From Butyricicoccus porcorum (lineage in GTDB: Bacteria > Bacillota > Clostridia > Oscillospirales > Butyricicoccaceae): a DNA stretch of 64,000 bases. Each line of letters begins with the position of its first letter. Position 1 is the stretch's first letter. The notes under the pieces were generated by a model, which had not been told where the DNA came from, searched no databases, and worked only from the letters and a program-made list of their open reading frames with translations. The stretch spans positions 206,640 through 270,639 of the forward strand of contig NZ_NHOC01000004.1 of NCBI RefSeq assembly GCF_002157465.1. Direction: 5' to 3'. A program made the translations under genes and the position numbers. Positions 7,910-17,301 of this stretch are shown here, in pieces.

Positions 7910-10306
7910 CTATTTTAATTCGACAACGGTAACGCCGAGGTCGCCCTCGCCATAGCGCCCGTTGCGCACGGACCGGACATGTTTGTCATGCTTCAGATGC
8001 TGCTGAATCGCAGCGCGCAGGGCACCTGTGCCCTTGCCATGGATAATCGTCACCAGATCGAGGTGCGACATCAGGCAGTCGGACAGATAACGGTCGACCT
8101 CAAGCAGCGCTTCCTCGACGGTCATGCCGCGCACATCCAGCTCGCTTTTTGCGTGGGCGCGCTTTATTTCCCGCATTCCACCCGCCGGTGCGCGATAGGT
8201 CGTCTTCGGCTTCGCGGGCTTTTTCTTTTCGACAAGGCGCAGCTCGTTGAGCGGAACATTGACCTTCAGGATGCCCGCCTGTACATAAACTGTGCCGTCT
8301 TTATCCTCCGGCTTGAGCACAACGCCGTCTACGCCGACATTGAGCAGATGGACGGTATCGCCCACCTTGAGCGGACGCACGCTGTCCGGCTCAACCGTCT
8401 TTTTCTCGCGGCGCATTGCTTTTTTCTCCGCCTGTCCCAGCGTGCTGCGCAGAGCGGCACGCGCGGCAGCGAGGTTCTGGTCGGCAGCATTGGTCTCCGC
8501 CTTTTTCTTCATTTCGTCCAGCTGGGCAAATACAGTCTCCGACGCCATGCGCGCTTCGCGCAGAATGCGCTCCGCCTGATCGCGGGCCTTTTCCAGGATC
8601 GCATCGGTTTCATCCTCTGCGCGTCCCTTCAGCGTCACCGCCTTATCCTTCTCCGACTGTGCGGTACGGCGCAGTCGGTCTGCGTCCTCGCGCTGCTTCT
8701 GCAACTGGTGTCGCTCGCGCTCCAGTGTCTCCAAAACGTCCTCAAACCGCTGATTTTCCGCAGAAATCTGTTCCTTTGCGCGATCAATAATGGCTGGGGG
8801 CAGGCCGAGCCGTTTGGAAATCGCAAAGGCATTGGATTTGCCCGGTACGCCCGTCAGCAGATGATACGTCGGCTGAAGCGTGCGTACATCAAACTCACAC
8901 GACGCGTTTTCAACGCCTTCCGTCGTCAAGGCGAATACTTTCAGTTCAGAATAGTGCGTCGTTGCCGCGACGAGCGAGCACATTTTACGGCCATATTCGA
9001 TGATTGCCACAGCGAGCGCTGCACCTTCCTCCGGGTCTGTACCGGCGCCCAACTCGTCAAACAGAATCAGGTCATCCGGGCCACACTTATCCATGATTGC
9101 AACGATATTCTTCATATGCGCCGAAAACGTGGACAGCGACTGCTCAATCGACTGCTCGTCGCCGATATCCGCATAGATGTTCTGGAACAGACAGACCGAG
9201 CTCTCCTCATTTGCCGGGATGTGCAGACCGGATGCCGCCATCAGGCACAGCAGACCGAGCGTCTTGAGGCTGACCGTCTTGCCGCCCGTGTTCGGGCCGG
9301 TGATGACCAGCGTATCATACTCCCCGCCGAGCGCGATGTCAATCGGCACTGCCTTTTTCTGGTCGAGCAGTGGATGGCGCGCACGCAGCAGATTGACCTG
9401 CGTTGTTTCGCTGATTTCCGGCGCACAGGCATTGAGTGCAAACGAGAACCGCGCCTTGGCAAAGATAAAGTCCAGCTTGCACAGTACATCATAATCCGCC
9501 GCAATCGCATCGGAAAAGTCCGCGACATCCGCGGTCAGCTCGGCGAGAATGCGCTCAATTTCCGCCTTTTCCTTGCCCAGCAGAATTTTGAGCTGGTTAT
9601 TTGCATCGACAACCTGTGCCGGCTCGATAAACAGCGTCGCGCCGGAGGACGATACATCGTGTACCATGCCTGGGATATCGCCGCGGTGTTCACTCTTGAC
9701 CGGAATAACAAATCGTCCGTCACGCTGGGTAATCAGGCTCTCCTGCAAGTATTTGGAATACGTCGGAGACGAGACAAAATGGTTCAGTGTCTCGCGCACG
9801 CGCACATTCTGCGCGCGCATCTGGCGGCGCAGGTTGGCAAGCGTCGTGGACGCCGCATCTGCAATCTCCTCCTCACTGATAATCGCACGGTTGATTTTTT
9901 CTTCGAGATATTTGTTGCTGTTAATGCGCGAAAAATACAGATCCAGCGTCGTTGTCAGACCCTTTTCCTGCTGCTCCGCGCCATATTTGCGCACCTGATT
10001 TGCCGCATGCAGCAGCGATGCCACATCCAGCAGCTCGCGCGTGGACAGTACGCCGCCCATCTCAGCACGGCTGAGCGCGGCGGATACTTCGCGGATGCCG
10101 CCGAAGGCGGGCGCGCCGCCTGTCGTCATGAGGCGCTTGGCATCGTCGGTCTGGGTCAGCAGCTCGCGCACATCCTCGGCATCATGCAGCGGACGCAGCG
10201 CCTTCGCCGCCTGCTTCGCCTTCCGGCTGACACAGTGTTCTGCCAGCATGTCGAGAATGGTGTAATATTCCAGCGTTTTCAGGCTTTTTTCTGATAATTT
10301 ACTCAT
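7910..10306 (-). CDS. mutS2: Endonuclease MutS2
   Basis: MutS2 proteins are ATPases acting on recombination intermediates and on collided ribosomes. 798 residues, typical length. The N-terminal MutS core and clamp helices precede the ATPase with Walker A GPNTGGKT (337-344) and Walker B LILFDELGAGTDPEEG. A long charged coiled coil spans about 515-640, and a C-terminal Smr nuclease/RNA-binding domain starts at LDVRGMTVEEALLEVDRYL with the HGKGTGALR motif. It is the last gene of the yqfC-to-mutS2 run. Confidence 0.98.
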   Translation of the reverse strand: MSKLSEKSLKTLEYYTILDMLAEHCVSRKAKQAAKALRPLHDAEDVRELLTQTDDAKRLMTTGGAPAFGGIREVSAALSRAEMGGVLSTRELLDVASLLHAANQVRKYGAEQQEKGLTTTLDLYFSRINSNKYLEEKINRAIISEEEIADAASTTLANLRRQMRAQNVRVRETLNHFVSSPTYSKYLQESLITQRDGRFVIPVKSEHRGDIPGMVHDVSSSGATLFIEPAQVVDANNQLKILLGKEKAEIERILAELTADVADFSDAIAADYDVLCKLDFIFAKARFSFALNACAPEISETTQVNLLRARHPLLDQKKAVPIDIALGGEYDTLVITGPNTGGKTVSLKTLGLLCLMAASGLHIPANEESSVCLFQNIYADIGDEQSIEQSLSTFSAHMKNIVAIMDKCGPDDLILFDELGAGTDPEEGAALAVAIIEYGRKMCSLVAATTHYSELKVFALTTEGVENASCEFDVRTLQPTYHLLTGVPGKSNAFAISKRLGLPPAIIDRAKEQISAENQRFEDVLETLERERHQLQKQREDADRLRRTAQSEKDKAVTLKGRAEDETDAILEKARDQAERILREARMASETVFAQLDEMKKKAETNAADQNLAAARAALRSTLGQAEKKAMRREKKTVEPDSVRPLKVGDTVHLLNVGVDGVVLKPEDKDGTVYVQAGILKVNVPLNELRLVEKKKPAKPKTTYRAPAGGMREIKRAHAKSELDVRGMTVEEALLEVDRYLSDCLMSHLDLVTIIHGKGTGALRAAIQQHLKHDKHVRSVRNGRYGEGDLGVTVVELK

Positions 10307-10348
10307 AATATGTGAACTCCAAAGATCATTGTCATAACAGGATACGGA

Positions 10349-10828
10349 TCACCGGTTGTGCCGGTATGCGAGGATACACAGGCCGATGATGGTAACCGCC
10401 AGTGCAGCTGTCAGCAGCACGGTCGCCAATACAAGCCCATCACCGCTCTGCTGATAGCTTTTCACCTGCATATACAGGGAAAAGCCCGCAATTTCCAGCT
10501 GAATCGCATGCAGCATCGTCAGTATGTCCCCATATACTGGTGCTTTGCGCTCTTCCCTGACCGCAAACGGCATATTCCACTGTGCAGGGTCTACCAAATG
10601 CGCAATCAGGCTCACGATACCCAGACAGGGCACCATCAGAAGCGGCGTAAGGAATAGGATAGCCGGAGAACCGTAGCCGTCCGGTGTTCCGTCAAGCGCG
10701 AAATGCGTCGCGATCTCCTCCGGCAGCGTGCGCACGCCGTACACGGCGACGAGCAGTGATGCCAGCAATATCAGCCATGCCCCAAGCTCCAATATCCGGT
10801 GCAGGCGCGTTCGATACCCTGTCTTCAT
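10349..10828 (-). CDS. DUF1648 membrane protein
   Basis: 159 residues with four hydrophobic segments (about 12-32, 54-76, 103-122, 132-153). The segment LPEEIATHFALDGTPDGYGS between the first two is the hallmark of DUF1648, also found in SdpI immunity proteins. The C-terminal SdpI-specific part is not evident, so it is a plain DUF1648 protein, role unknown. It lies between recO and mutS2 in the same direction (28 and 42 bp gaps) and is probably co-transcribed. Confidence 0.8.
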   Translation of the reverse strand: MKTGYRTRLHRILELGAWLILLASLLVAVYGVRTLPEEIATHFALDGTPDGYGSPAILFLTPLLMVPCLGIVSLIAHLVDPAQWNMPFAVREERKAPVYGDILTMLHAIQLEIAGFSLYMQVKSYQQSGDGLVLATVLLTAALAVTIIGLCILAYRHNR

Positions 10829-10856
10829 CCTTTTTCACCTTTCCCTTCTTTTGTCC

Positions 10857-11609
10857 TCACTGCATCTGGAACAGAGAGTGATAAAAATCCAGTGTTGTGC
10901 AGTGGACGTCCAGATGGTACAGCAGATACCTCTCACAGATCAGCCCGAGCTGCTCTGCCGTCTGTGCATTCACCGCAAACGCAAACAGCCTTTTGCCGTC
11001 GCACGACAGGATATACCGCATGGCATCGAGCACACCCTGCGGCATGTCGTAATATGTCCCGCCGACGCGCTTGCGGCAGCCGCTGCACACAAGCGCACCG
11101 TTCTCCAGCAAAAGCGACCACGCCTCACATTGAGCTGCTCCGCATACGGCACATCCAGTCAAATCGGGTGAAAATCCCAGCTCAGACGCGAGCCGCAGCT
11201 CAAACGCCGCCTTGACGGTCTGCACCGGACGCTTCTGTCGGTCAAGCGCATACAGTGCACGCAGGAACATCGGCAGCAGACCGCTGACATCGCTGTCCGC
11301 ATCCGCTGCCATGTTGACCAGCTCCGCAAAGTAACAGCACAGCGCATATTGCTCAATGTTTCCCGTAATGCCCCAGAACTGCGTGTCAATTTCTGCATCA
11401 CTCAGCGTATAGCGCCTGCCGGAAAACAGCGTGAATTCGCTGTAGCAGAACAGCCCCACTGCGTTGGCAAGCCGTCCTTTTTTGCGCCGGATTCCGCGGC
11501 ACAGCACCTCAATTTTGCCCAGCTCGGCGGTCAGTACGGTGATATAGCGGTCTGCTTCGCCGAAATCTGTTTCGCGGATGACCAGTCCCTTCACCGTAAC
11601 GTGTGCCAT
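10857..11609 (-). CDS. recO: DNA repair protein RecO
   Basis: RecF-pathway mediator that loads RecA and anneals single strands. 250 residues: N-terminal OB fold (VKGLVIRETDFGEADRYITVLT), helical middle, and a C4 zinc site made by CAVCGAAQC and LVCSGCRKR (about residues 150-180). It lies 23 bp downstream of era, the usual Firmicute order. Confidence 0.95.
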   Translation of the reverse strand: MAHVTVKGLVIRETDFGEADRYITVLTAELGKIEVLCRGIRRKKGRLANAVGLFCYSEFTLFSGRRYTLSDAEIDTQFWGITGNIEQYALCCYFAELVNMAADADSDVSGLLPMFLRALYALDRQKRPVQTVKAAFELRLASELGFSPDLTGCAVCGAAQCEAWSLLLENGALVCSGCRKRVGGTYYDMPQGVLDAMRYILSCDGKRLFAFAVNAQTAEQLGLICERYLLYHLDVHCTTLDFYHSLFQMQ

Positions 11610-11632
11610 GTCCGTTGTCCTTTCGTCCTCTG

Positions 11633-12526
11633 TTATTCGTCCTCATAGCCAAAGTTGCGCATCTGATACTGGTTGTTGCGCCAGTCTTCCTTGACCTTGA
11701 CCCACAACTCCAAAAAGACGCGCGTACCAAGCAGCTCTTCGATGTCCGCACGCGCCTGTGCGCCGATCTTCTTGAGCATCGAACCGCTCTTGCCGATGAT
11801 GATGCCCTTATGGCTCTTTTTCTCGCAATAAATGGTCGCATTGATTTCAATCAGCCCGTCGTCACGCTCGCGCATGCGCTCGACAGCGACCGCTGTGCCA
11901 TGCGGCACCTCGCGGTCAAGCAGACCGAGCATCTTCTCGCGGACAATTTCCGCGACGAGCTGACGCTCCGGCTGATCGCACAGCATATCATCCGGGAACA
12001 GCTGCGGGCCTTCAATCGCAAATTTGGCAAATTCCTCGAACAGAATGTCGCAGTTTTCGCCGGTCTTCGCGGACAGCGGCACAACCGCGTCCCACTCGTG
12101 CGCCTGCGAATATGCCGCGATGACGGCAAGCAGATCTTCGTTTTTGACCGTGTCAATTTTATTGATAATCAGTACCGACGGCATGTGGTACTGCTTCATG
12201 CGCGCAATCAGCTCCTGCTCCGCCGGGCCGATGCGCGGCACCGGGTCAACGACCAGTGCGGCAATGTCGACATCGGTCACCGTATCGTTGACGACCTTTA
12301 CCATATAGTCGCCCAGACGGGACCGCGGCTTGTGCAGGCCGGGCGTGTCCAGAAAGACAAACTGGCAGTCATCCTTTGTCAGCACGCCGGTGATGCGTGT
12401 GCGCGTCGTCTGCGGCTTGTTGGACACAATTGCGATTTTCGCGCCGACCAGCTGATTGAGCAGGGTCGATTTGCCGACATTCGGCTTGCCGACAATGGAT
12501 ATGATAGCACTTTTTGTTACACTCAT
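11633..12526 (-). CDS. era: GTPase Era
   Basis: Ribosome-assembly GTPase binding the 3' end of 16S rRNA. 297 residues. G1 GKPNVGKS at residues 13-20, G3 DTPGLHKP, G4 NKID in VLIINKIDTVKN and G5 SAKTGEN are all present. The C-terminal KH domain contains the GxxG-like IIGKSGSMLKKIGAQAR. Its ATG overlaps the dgkA stop by 4 bp. Confidence 0.98.
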   Translation of the reverse strand: MSVTKSAIISIVGKPNVGKSTLLNQLVGAKIAIVSNKPQTTRTRITGVLTKDDCQFVFLDTPGLHKPRSRLGDYMVKVVNDTVTDVDIAALVVDPVPRIGPAEQELIARMKQYHMPSVLIINKIDTVKNEDLLAVIAAYSQAHEWDAVVPLSAKTGENCDILFEEFAKFAIEGPQLFPDDMLCDQPERQLVAEIVREKMLGLLDREVPHGTAVAVERMRERDDGLIEINATIYCEKKSHKGIIIGKSGSMLKKIGAQARADIEELLGTRVFLELWVKVKEDWRNNQYQMRNFGYEDE

Positions 12527-12996
12527 TTGAGTTCTCCCTTTTGTTCTACTGCAAAAACAAACGCAACCGCAGCCGGAACAGATACCAGCAGCAGTGCGTC
12601 AATCCAGATATGCTGCGTCAATTTGGTAAGTATGGCGCGGATGGGCGCGGGATGGGCAAACAGCACCAGCCCAACCGCCGCGCTGAACAGCGCGGTCATC
12701 AGCACCGCGCCCGCCGCGATGTCCTTCGCGTCGCGGATCAGCGGGTCATGCTGCCGCGTGACGCGGTCGCACAGCGTTTCCATCGCCGTGTTGACCAGCT
12801 CCGCTGCTGTCACCAGCCCAAAACACAGGCATAGCACGGCGATTTCTGCACGGCTCAGGTCTGCCAGGAATCCGGCAGCCGTGACATAGCATGCCGCCGT
12901 CAGATGGATGCGGAAATTGCGTTCGCGCAGGGCGAGACACACACCGCGCGCCGCCCAGTGAAACGACCGGCGCAGGCCGCCGATGTCAATCCGCAT
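12523..12996 (-). CDS. dgkA: Diacylglycerol/undecaprenol kinase family protein
   Basis: Small integral membrane lipid kinase; in Gram-positives the family phosphorylates undecaprenol for cell wall synthesis. 157 residues with several membrane helices. The family motif is visible: ELVNTAMETLCDRVT (about 66-80) followed by the metal/ATP segment IRDAKDIAAGAVL (about 87-99). A fourth hydrophobic segment near the C-terminus lengthens it relative to the usual about 120-130 residues. It overlaps ybeY by 11 bp and era by 4 bp. Confidence 0.93.
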   Translation of the reverse strand: MRIDIGGLRRSFHWAARGVCLALRERNFRIHLTAACYVTAAGFLADLSRAEIAVLCLCFGLVTAAELVNTAMETLCDRVTRQHDPLIRDAKDIAAGAVLMTALFSAAVGLVLFAHPAPIRAILTKLTQHIWIDALLLVSVPAAVAFVFAVEQKGELK

Positions 12997-13489
12997 CGCG
13001 GATCAGTCCCAACGAGGACAGCACAGCCTCTTCCTGTGTGCGCTGAATGCGGCGCTCCTCCTCGCTGCGCTCATGGTCATAGCCGAGCAGGTGCAGCATC
13101 GAATGCACGGTCAGAAAGCCGCACTCGCGCTCCACACTGTGCCCGTACTCCGCCGCCTGCTCGACAGCGCGGTCATAATTCAGAACCATATCGCCGAGGA
13201 ACAGCGATCCATCCTCCGGATTGCGCTCTTCCTCCACATCTTCCGGCCATTCGCCGTTGAAGAATTCCAGCATTGGGAAGGACAGCACGTCTGTAACGGC
13301 ATCCTTTCCACGGTTTTCGCGGTTGATCTCGCGGATGGTCTCTCCGTCCACGATGGTCACATCAACAAAGCAGCCCTCCGGCGCGTGCTCCATTTCAAAC
13401 GCAGCCTTCGCACAGCGTTCGATCAATGCACCGACCGCCTCCAGGCCGTCCACTTCCACCTCCGGGGTGATGCGAATGCGGTGTTCCAT
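12986..13489 (-). CDS. ybeY: Endoribonuclease YbeY
   Basis: Zinc-dependent ribonuclease needed for 16S rRNA maturation and ribosome quality control. 167 residues with the zinc motif HSMLHLLGYDH (H3xH5xH) near residues 133-143 and the conserved NRENRGKDAVTDVLSFP segment. It sits between phoH (9 bp) and dgkA (11 bp overlap). Confidence 0.97.
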   Translation of the reverse strand: MEHRIRITPEVEVDGLEAVGALIERCAKAAFEMEHAPEGCFVDVTIVDGETIREINRENRGKDAVTDVLSFPMLEFFNGEWPEDVEEERNPEDGSLFLGDMVLNYDRAVEQAAEYGHSVERECGFLTVHSMLHLLGYDHERSEEERRIQRTQEEAVLSSLGLIRDAD

Positions 13490-13498
13490 GTGATTCCC

Positions 13499-14509
13499 TC
13501 ACTTTCTCGCGGCTGGGCGGCGCTTCTGTGCTTCCTTCGCCTGCCGCATAACCTTCTGCTGCTCGTACTTTTCATAAGCGCGGACGATGCGCTGTACCAG
13601 CTCATGGCGCACAACGTCGCGGTCAGTCAGCTGGCACTGGGCAATATCCTCGACATTTTTCAGCACCTTGACCGCTTCCTTCAGGCCGCTTACGCGGTCG
13701 CCCGGCAGGTCGATCTGCGTGATATCACCCGTGACAACCGCCTTCGAGCCAAAGCCGATGCGTGTCAGAAACATCTTCATCTGTTCCGGTGTCGTGTTCT
13801 GCGCCTCGTCGAGGATGATGAACGAGTCGTCCAGTGTGCGTCCGCGCATATATGCCAGCGGTGCGACCTCAATGCTGCCGCGTTCGAGCAGCTTGTTAAA
13901 TGTCTCTGCACCCATCATATCGAACAGACCGTCATACAGCGGACGCAGATACGGGTCGACCTTGCTCTGCAAATCGCCTGGCAGGAATCCCAGCTTCTCG
14001 CCCGCCTCCACTGCGGGGCGCGTCAGGATGATGCGGCTGACCTGCTTGTCGCGAAACGCCGCAACCGCCGCAGCGACGGCGAGATAGGTCTTGCCTGTAC
14101 CCGCGGGGCCGATGCCAATCGTGACAGTATGTGTGCGCATGGCGTCCATATACCGCTTTTGTCCCAGCGTCTTCGCCTTGATCGGCTTTCCCTTCGCCGT
14201 GATGCACACCACATCCTTGCCGATTTCCGAGACCTGGTTCTGTCGTCCATCGCGCACCAGTCCGAGGACATACTGCACGGTCTGCGTGCCGATGCTCTCG
14301 CCGCGCTCCGCCAGCTGCATCAGTGACTGGATGGTCTTCATCGCCAACTCGACATTGCCCGCATCCGCACCGGTCACCTTCAGCTCGGTCTCCCGGCTGA
14401 GCACCGTCACGTCCAGCTCCTTTTCCAGTACCTTCATATTTTCATCGAACGCACCGAAGATGCCCATAATCAGATCAATCGCATCGATGTGCATGGTCAT
14501 TTCTGCCAT
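13499..14509 (-). CDS. phoH: PhoH-family ATPase
   Basis: PhoH/YbeZ-type ATPase, genetically tied to YbeY and probably acting in RNA metabolism. 336 residues from the ATG at 14509 (MAEMTMHIDAID). The nearest Shine-Dalgarno-like GGAG is 13 nt away, so a start a few codons later is possible. An N-terminal KH-like part precedes the ATPase with Walker A GPAGTGKT and Walker B FIILDEAQNTTPEQMK, both diagnostic. It is followed by ybeY after 9 bp. Confidence 0.95.
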   Translation of the reverse strand: MAEMTMHIDAIDLIMGIFGAFDENMKVLEKELDVTVLSRETELKVTGADAGNVELAMKTIQSLMQLAERGESIGTQTVQYVLGLVRDGRQNQVSEIGKDVVCITAKGKPIKAKTLGQKRYMDAMRTHTVTIGIGPAGTGKTYLAVAAAVAAFRDKQVSRIILTRPAVEAGEKLGFLPGDLQSKVDPYLRPLYDGLFDMMGAETFNKLLERGSIEVAPLAYMRGRTLDDSFIILDEAQNTTPEQMKMFLTRIGFGSKAVVTGDITQIDLPGDRVSGLKEAVKVLKNVEDIAQCQLTDRDVVRHELVQRIVRAYEKYEQQKVMRQAKEAQKRRPAARK

Positions 14510-14580
14510 ATATGTTTTCGCTCTCCTTGTGTCTGAACATCTAGGGCGTATCTGAAACGCAACAATCAAACGCGCCCTGT

Positions 14581-15831
14581 TTATGATTCATCCGGTTGTT
14601 CCGTTTCGTCCTTCTGTGGCAGGTCAGCTTCTGTCCTGCCGTCCTCCACGCTTTCGGCAATCTGTTCATAGCACCAGACTGTGGCGCGCAGGACTGCCGC
14701 GCCGTCCTCCTCGCTGACATCCGCCTGCATGGAGGATACGCTGCCCTCCGCAAGCTGCGCTTCGACTGCGCGCTGCGCGCCGTATTCCAGCTGTGGCTGT
14801 ACGTCGGCGGCCTCATGCATCACAGGTTCCGTTGTGTACGGCGTGATGGTCTCACGGTACAGCGAAACCGGAAGCACCAGATGGTCGTTGAGCTTTACCG
14901 TCTCAATCGATATTATTCTATCACAATTCCCCTGTATTAGACTACTGCCAAAATATAAATTTATCCGTGTTTTGCCAAAACATATGGCATATCGCGTTTT
15001 CGACGCGCCAGTTTTGTGTTTTTTGTCCGCTTCCAGCGCCATTTTCCGCGTCACCGTATACCGTGTTGACGCCCAGATGTCCGCATTTGCGTCAACAAGC
15101 TGCGGCGTGCCCAGCTCGCTCTGCTGTTCATCCTTTGGCTCGACAAGCGCATCGACAAGGATATCTCCTGCCAGCACGGCATCTCCCGGTTTACATTTTG
15201 CCGTGCCGCGCCGGACAATCATCTTGTCAATCACACCGTCGCGCAGAGCAACGACATTGCGCACACCGTTGTTCTGGTCTACCTCCGGCACTTCGGTCGC
15301 TGCCGCAGTCTGGATAGACAGAATATTGCCATCGACGTTGACCGCAAAAAATTTCAAATCGTCCAGCGTCGTCATCATATGCACCTTTACCGCATGCGCA
15401 TCGATATCCGAACTCTTTGTGCCGACACCGATGCCGAGCTGATCGAGCTCCTCCAGCACCGCATAGCCGTCCACCCCCTGTGGAAAATCCGTTTCAATCA
15501 CCCAGATACGTGTTCCCAGCTCATAACACACCAGGCACAACAGCAGCAGACCGCCCCACAGGGCATATCGCCGCCGCATTCTGTACAGCAGAAACGGCAG
15601 ACCGCGCCGCCGCAGAATGTGAATGCGGCACCGTTTTCTTTTTTTCAGCCGCGCAAGGCGACAGAAATCGTACAGCGAAATTTCCGCATGCAGCTCGTCG
15701 ATATCAATGCGCTCAATGTGGCGCAGGCGGATGTGTTCCTGTGTGCACAGGTTCAAAAACCGTTCCAGCTCCGCGCCGCGTACGCGCACGGTCAGTATGC
15801 CGCCGCACAGGCGGATCCATCTGGAAACCAT
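14581..15831 (-). CDS. yqfD: Sporulation protein YqfD
   Basis: Membrane protein made in the mother cell during sporulation. 416 residues: a basic N-terminal domain of about 85 residues, a membrane segment (about 92-110), and a large extracytoplasmic region with the family segment ALRDGVIDKMIVRRGTAKCK followed by PGDAVLAGDILVDALVE. Length and domain order fit YqfD (SpoIV-related family). It starts 4 bp after yqfC; yqfC-yqfD-phoH is the conserved Firmicute order. The last 50 residues are unusually acidic. Confidence 0.93.
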   Translation of the reverse strand: MVSRWIRLCGGILTVRVRGAELERFLNLCTQEHIRLRHIERIDIDELHAEISLYDFCRLARLKKRKRCRIHILRRRGLPFLLYRMRRRYALWGGLLLLCLVCYELGTRIWVIETDFPQGVDGYAVLEELDQLGIGVGTKSSDIDAHAVKVHMMTTLDDLKFFAVNVDGNILSIQTAAATEVPEVDQNNGVRNVVALRDGVIDKMIVRRGTAKCKPGDAVLAGDILVDALVEPKDEQQSELGTPQLVDANADIWASTRYTVTRKMALEADKKHKTGASKTRYAICFGKTRINLYFGSSLIQGNCDRIISIETVKLNDHLVLPVSLYRETITPYTTEPVMHEAADVQPQLEYGAQRAVEAQLAEGSVSSMQADVSEEDGAAVLRATVWCYEQIAESVEDGRTEADLPQKDETEQPDES

Positions 15832-15835
15832 GCGC

Positions 15836-16078
15836 TCACCCCTCTCCGGTCAGAAAGCCCACTTCCGCAATCAGCCCGACAATGGACAGCTCCGCTTCAT
15901 CCAGCGTGCGCAGCTCCAGCCCGTCCCCGCTGACGCGCACCGTCAGTCCGCCGCACCGCACGCGCATCTCTGTCTCGCTGTACAGTGTAATGGCGCAGCG
16001 TCCGGTAATGACAACACTTCGATTTCCATCCAGTTCCACCGTCGGGTCGCCCATGTGTGTGTGAAACCTCTGCTCCAA
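15836..16078 (-). CDS. yqfC: Sporulation protein YqfC (YabP/YqfC family)
   Basis: Small beta-rich protein of the YabP/YqfC family, thought to bind the forespore membrane partner of YqfD. The family core is clear: VELDGNRSVVITGRCAITLY, then MRVRCGGLTVRVSGDGLELR and the C-terminal LSIVGLIAEVGFL. The start is uncertain: TTG at 16078 (80 residues, GGGGG-type site upstream) or ATG at 16054 (72 residues, weak AGAGG). The open frame extends further upstream but would then run into the divergent ylbJ. It sits directly in front of yqfD, which is the strongest support. Confidence 0.8.
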   Translation of the reverse strand: MEQRFHTHMGDPTVELDGNRSVVITGRCAITLYSETEMRVRCGGLTVRVSGDGLELRTLDEAELSIVGLIAEVGFLTGEG

Positions 16079-16180
16079 TCTGCTCCGACCCCCTTCGGTG
16101 CCTCTCAAAAATTTGTATGCAGGGTGGGCATGTTTGTTGCCTTGTTTCGATAGGATGAAGCAAAGGAGGGGATTGTCTTG

Positions 16181-17161
16181 ATGCGAAAGCTGTGCGTCTG
16201 TACCGGCTGTGTGCTGTTCCTCGCGCTGCTGTGCCGGTATTCTACAGACTGCGCGGACGCCGTGCGCGCAGCGGTTACGCTGTGCCTGACCTCCGTCATC
16301 CCGTCGCTGTTTCCTTTTTTCGCGGCGAGTTCGCTGGCTGTCTCCTGCGGTCTGGCACAGGAGCTGGGGCGTCTGCTGTCCCCATTCATGCGGCGCTGCT
16401 TCCACCTGCCCGGCTGTGGCGCGGCAGCGCTGGCACTCGGCTTTCTCGGCGGCTATCCCGCGGGAGCGCGCATGTCCGCCGAACTGTATCACAGCGGGCT
16501 GTGTACCCGGGAAGAAGCCTCCGCACTCGCGGCCTGCTGCAACAACACAGGCCCCGCCTTCCTGGTCGGCATGTGTGGCGGCGGACTGTTTCACTCACTG
16601 CGCGCGGGCATATTCCTGTATGCGGTGCACATCGCGTCCGCACTGCTCACCGCGCTGCTGCTGCGTCCAAAACGCACACAGTCCGCCGTATATGCGGCAA
16701 ATCAGACCAAACCGCTTCCGTTTTTCCACTGTCTGGTGCAGGCGGTCACCTCCGCCGGGCATTCCTGCCTGATGATCTCAGCATTCATCCTGTTCTTTTC
16801 TGTTGTGCTGTGCCTGCTGCGCCTGACCGGTATGCTGTCCGTATTATGCACCGCCCTTACGCCACTGCTGTCAATTTCCGGCCTGTCTGCCTCCGGTGTG
16901 CACAGCCTGCTGACCGGCTGCGTCGAGCTGACACAGGGGCTCGCCGGACTGACAGACCATGCCGGGACCATTTCCGCCCGCCTGACTGCGGTTTCCTTCC
17001 TGTGCGCCTTTGGCGGGCTGTCTGTGCTGTTTCAGACCGCCGCCGCCACGGAAGGCCTGGCGCTCACCCGCTGCGTGTACGGCAAATGCATACATGCCTG
17101 TCTGGCGGCACTTCTGTGCGCGCTGCTGCTTCTGATCTTCCCCAGTCTTTCACAATTGTGA
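16181..17161 (+). CDS. ylbJ: Sporulation integral membrane protein YlbJ
   Basis: Polytopic membrane protein required for late spore development, with a nucleoside-transporter-like gate fold. 326 residues from the ATG at 16181, placed 9 nt after AGGAGGGG; a TTG one codon earlier is less likely. About eight hydrophobic segments are visible. The family segments IPSLFPFFAASSLAV near the N-terminus, GFLGGYPAGARM (about 87-98) and CCNNTGPAFLVGMCG identify YlbJ. It is divergent from yqfC. Confidence 0.92.
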   Translation: MRKLCVCTGCVLFLALLCRYSTDCADAVRAAVTLCLTSVIPSLFPFFAASSLAVSCGLAQELGRLLSPFMRRCFHLPGCGAAALALGFLGGYPAGARMSAELYHSGLCTREEASALAACCNNTGPAFLVGMCGGGLFHSLRAGIFLYAVHIASALLTALLLRPKRTQSAVYAANQTKPLPFFHCLVQAVTSAGHSCLMISAFILFFSVVLCLLRLTGMLSVLCTALTPLLSISGLSASGVHSLLTGCVELTQGLAGLTDHAGTISARLTAVSFLCAFGGLSVLFQTAAATEGLALTRCVYGKCIHACLAALLCALLLLIFPSLSQL

Positions 17162-17233
17162 CGTTTCTCCCCACATGCCGGGATTTAGGCGCCATAATCC
17201 CGTTTTTTTATCGATATTTTCAAATAATAGCTC

Positions 17234-17262
17234 TGGAAACAGCGTGTCTTTTGCGCTATAAT
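17234..17262 (+). promoter_or_regulatory. Candidate promoter for the 17302 gene and dacF
   Basis: TGGAAA (17234-17239), 17-bp spacer, TATAAT (17257-17262); a ribosome binding site AAGGAGA follows before the ATG at 17302. Confidence 0.55.
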
Positions 17263-17301
17263 ATGGAAATAGTGCCCTATGATACGAAAAGGAGACTTAC
17301 T

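Noticed and set aside
7979-10294. Long open frame antisense to mutS2 (about 770 codons)
   Set aside because: It mirrors the mutS2 reading frame, has no ribosome binding site or recognisable domain, and long antisense frames are expected with this codon usage.
15836-16594. Extended N-terminus for yqfC (about 250 residues)
   Set aside because: The extension overlaps the 5' part of ylbJ on the opposite strand and lacks family similarity; the YqfC core is about 80 residues.
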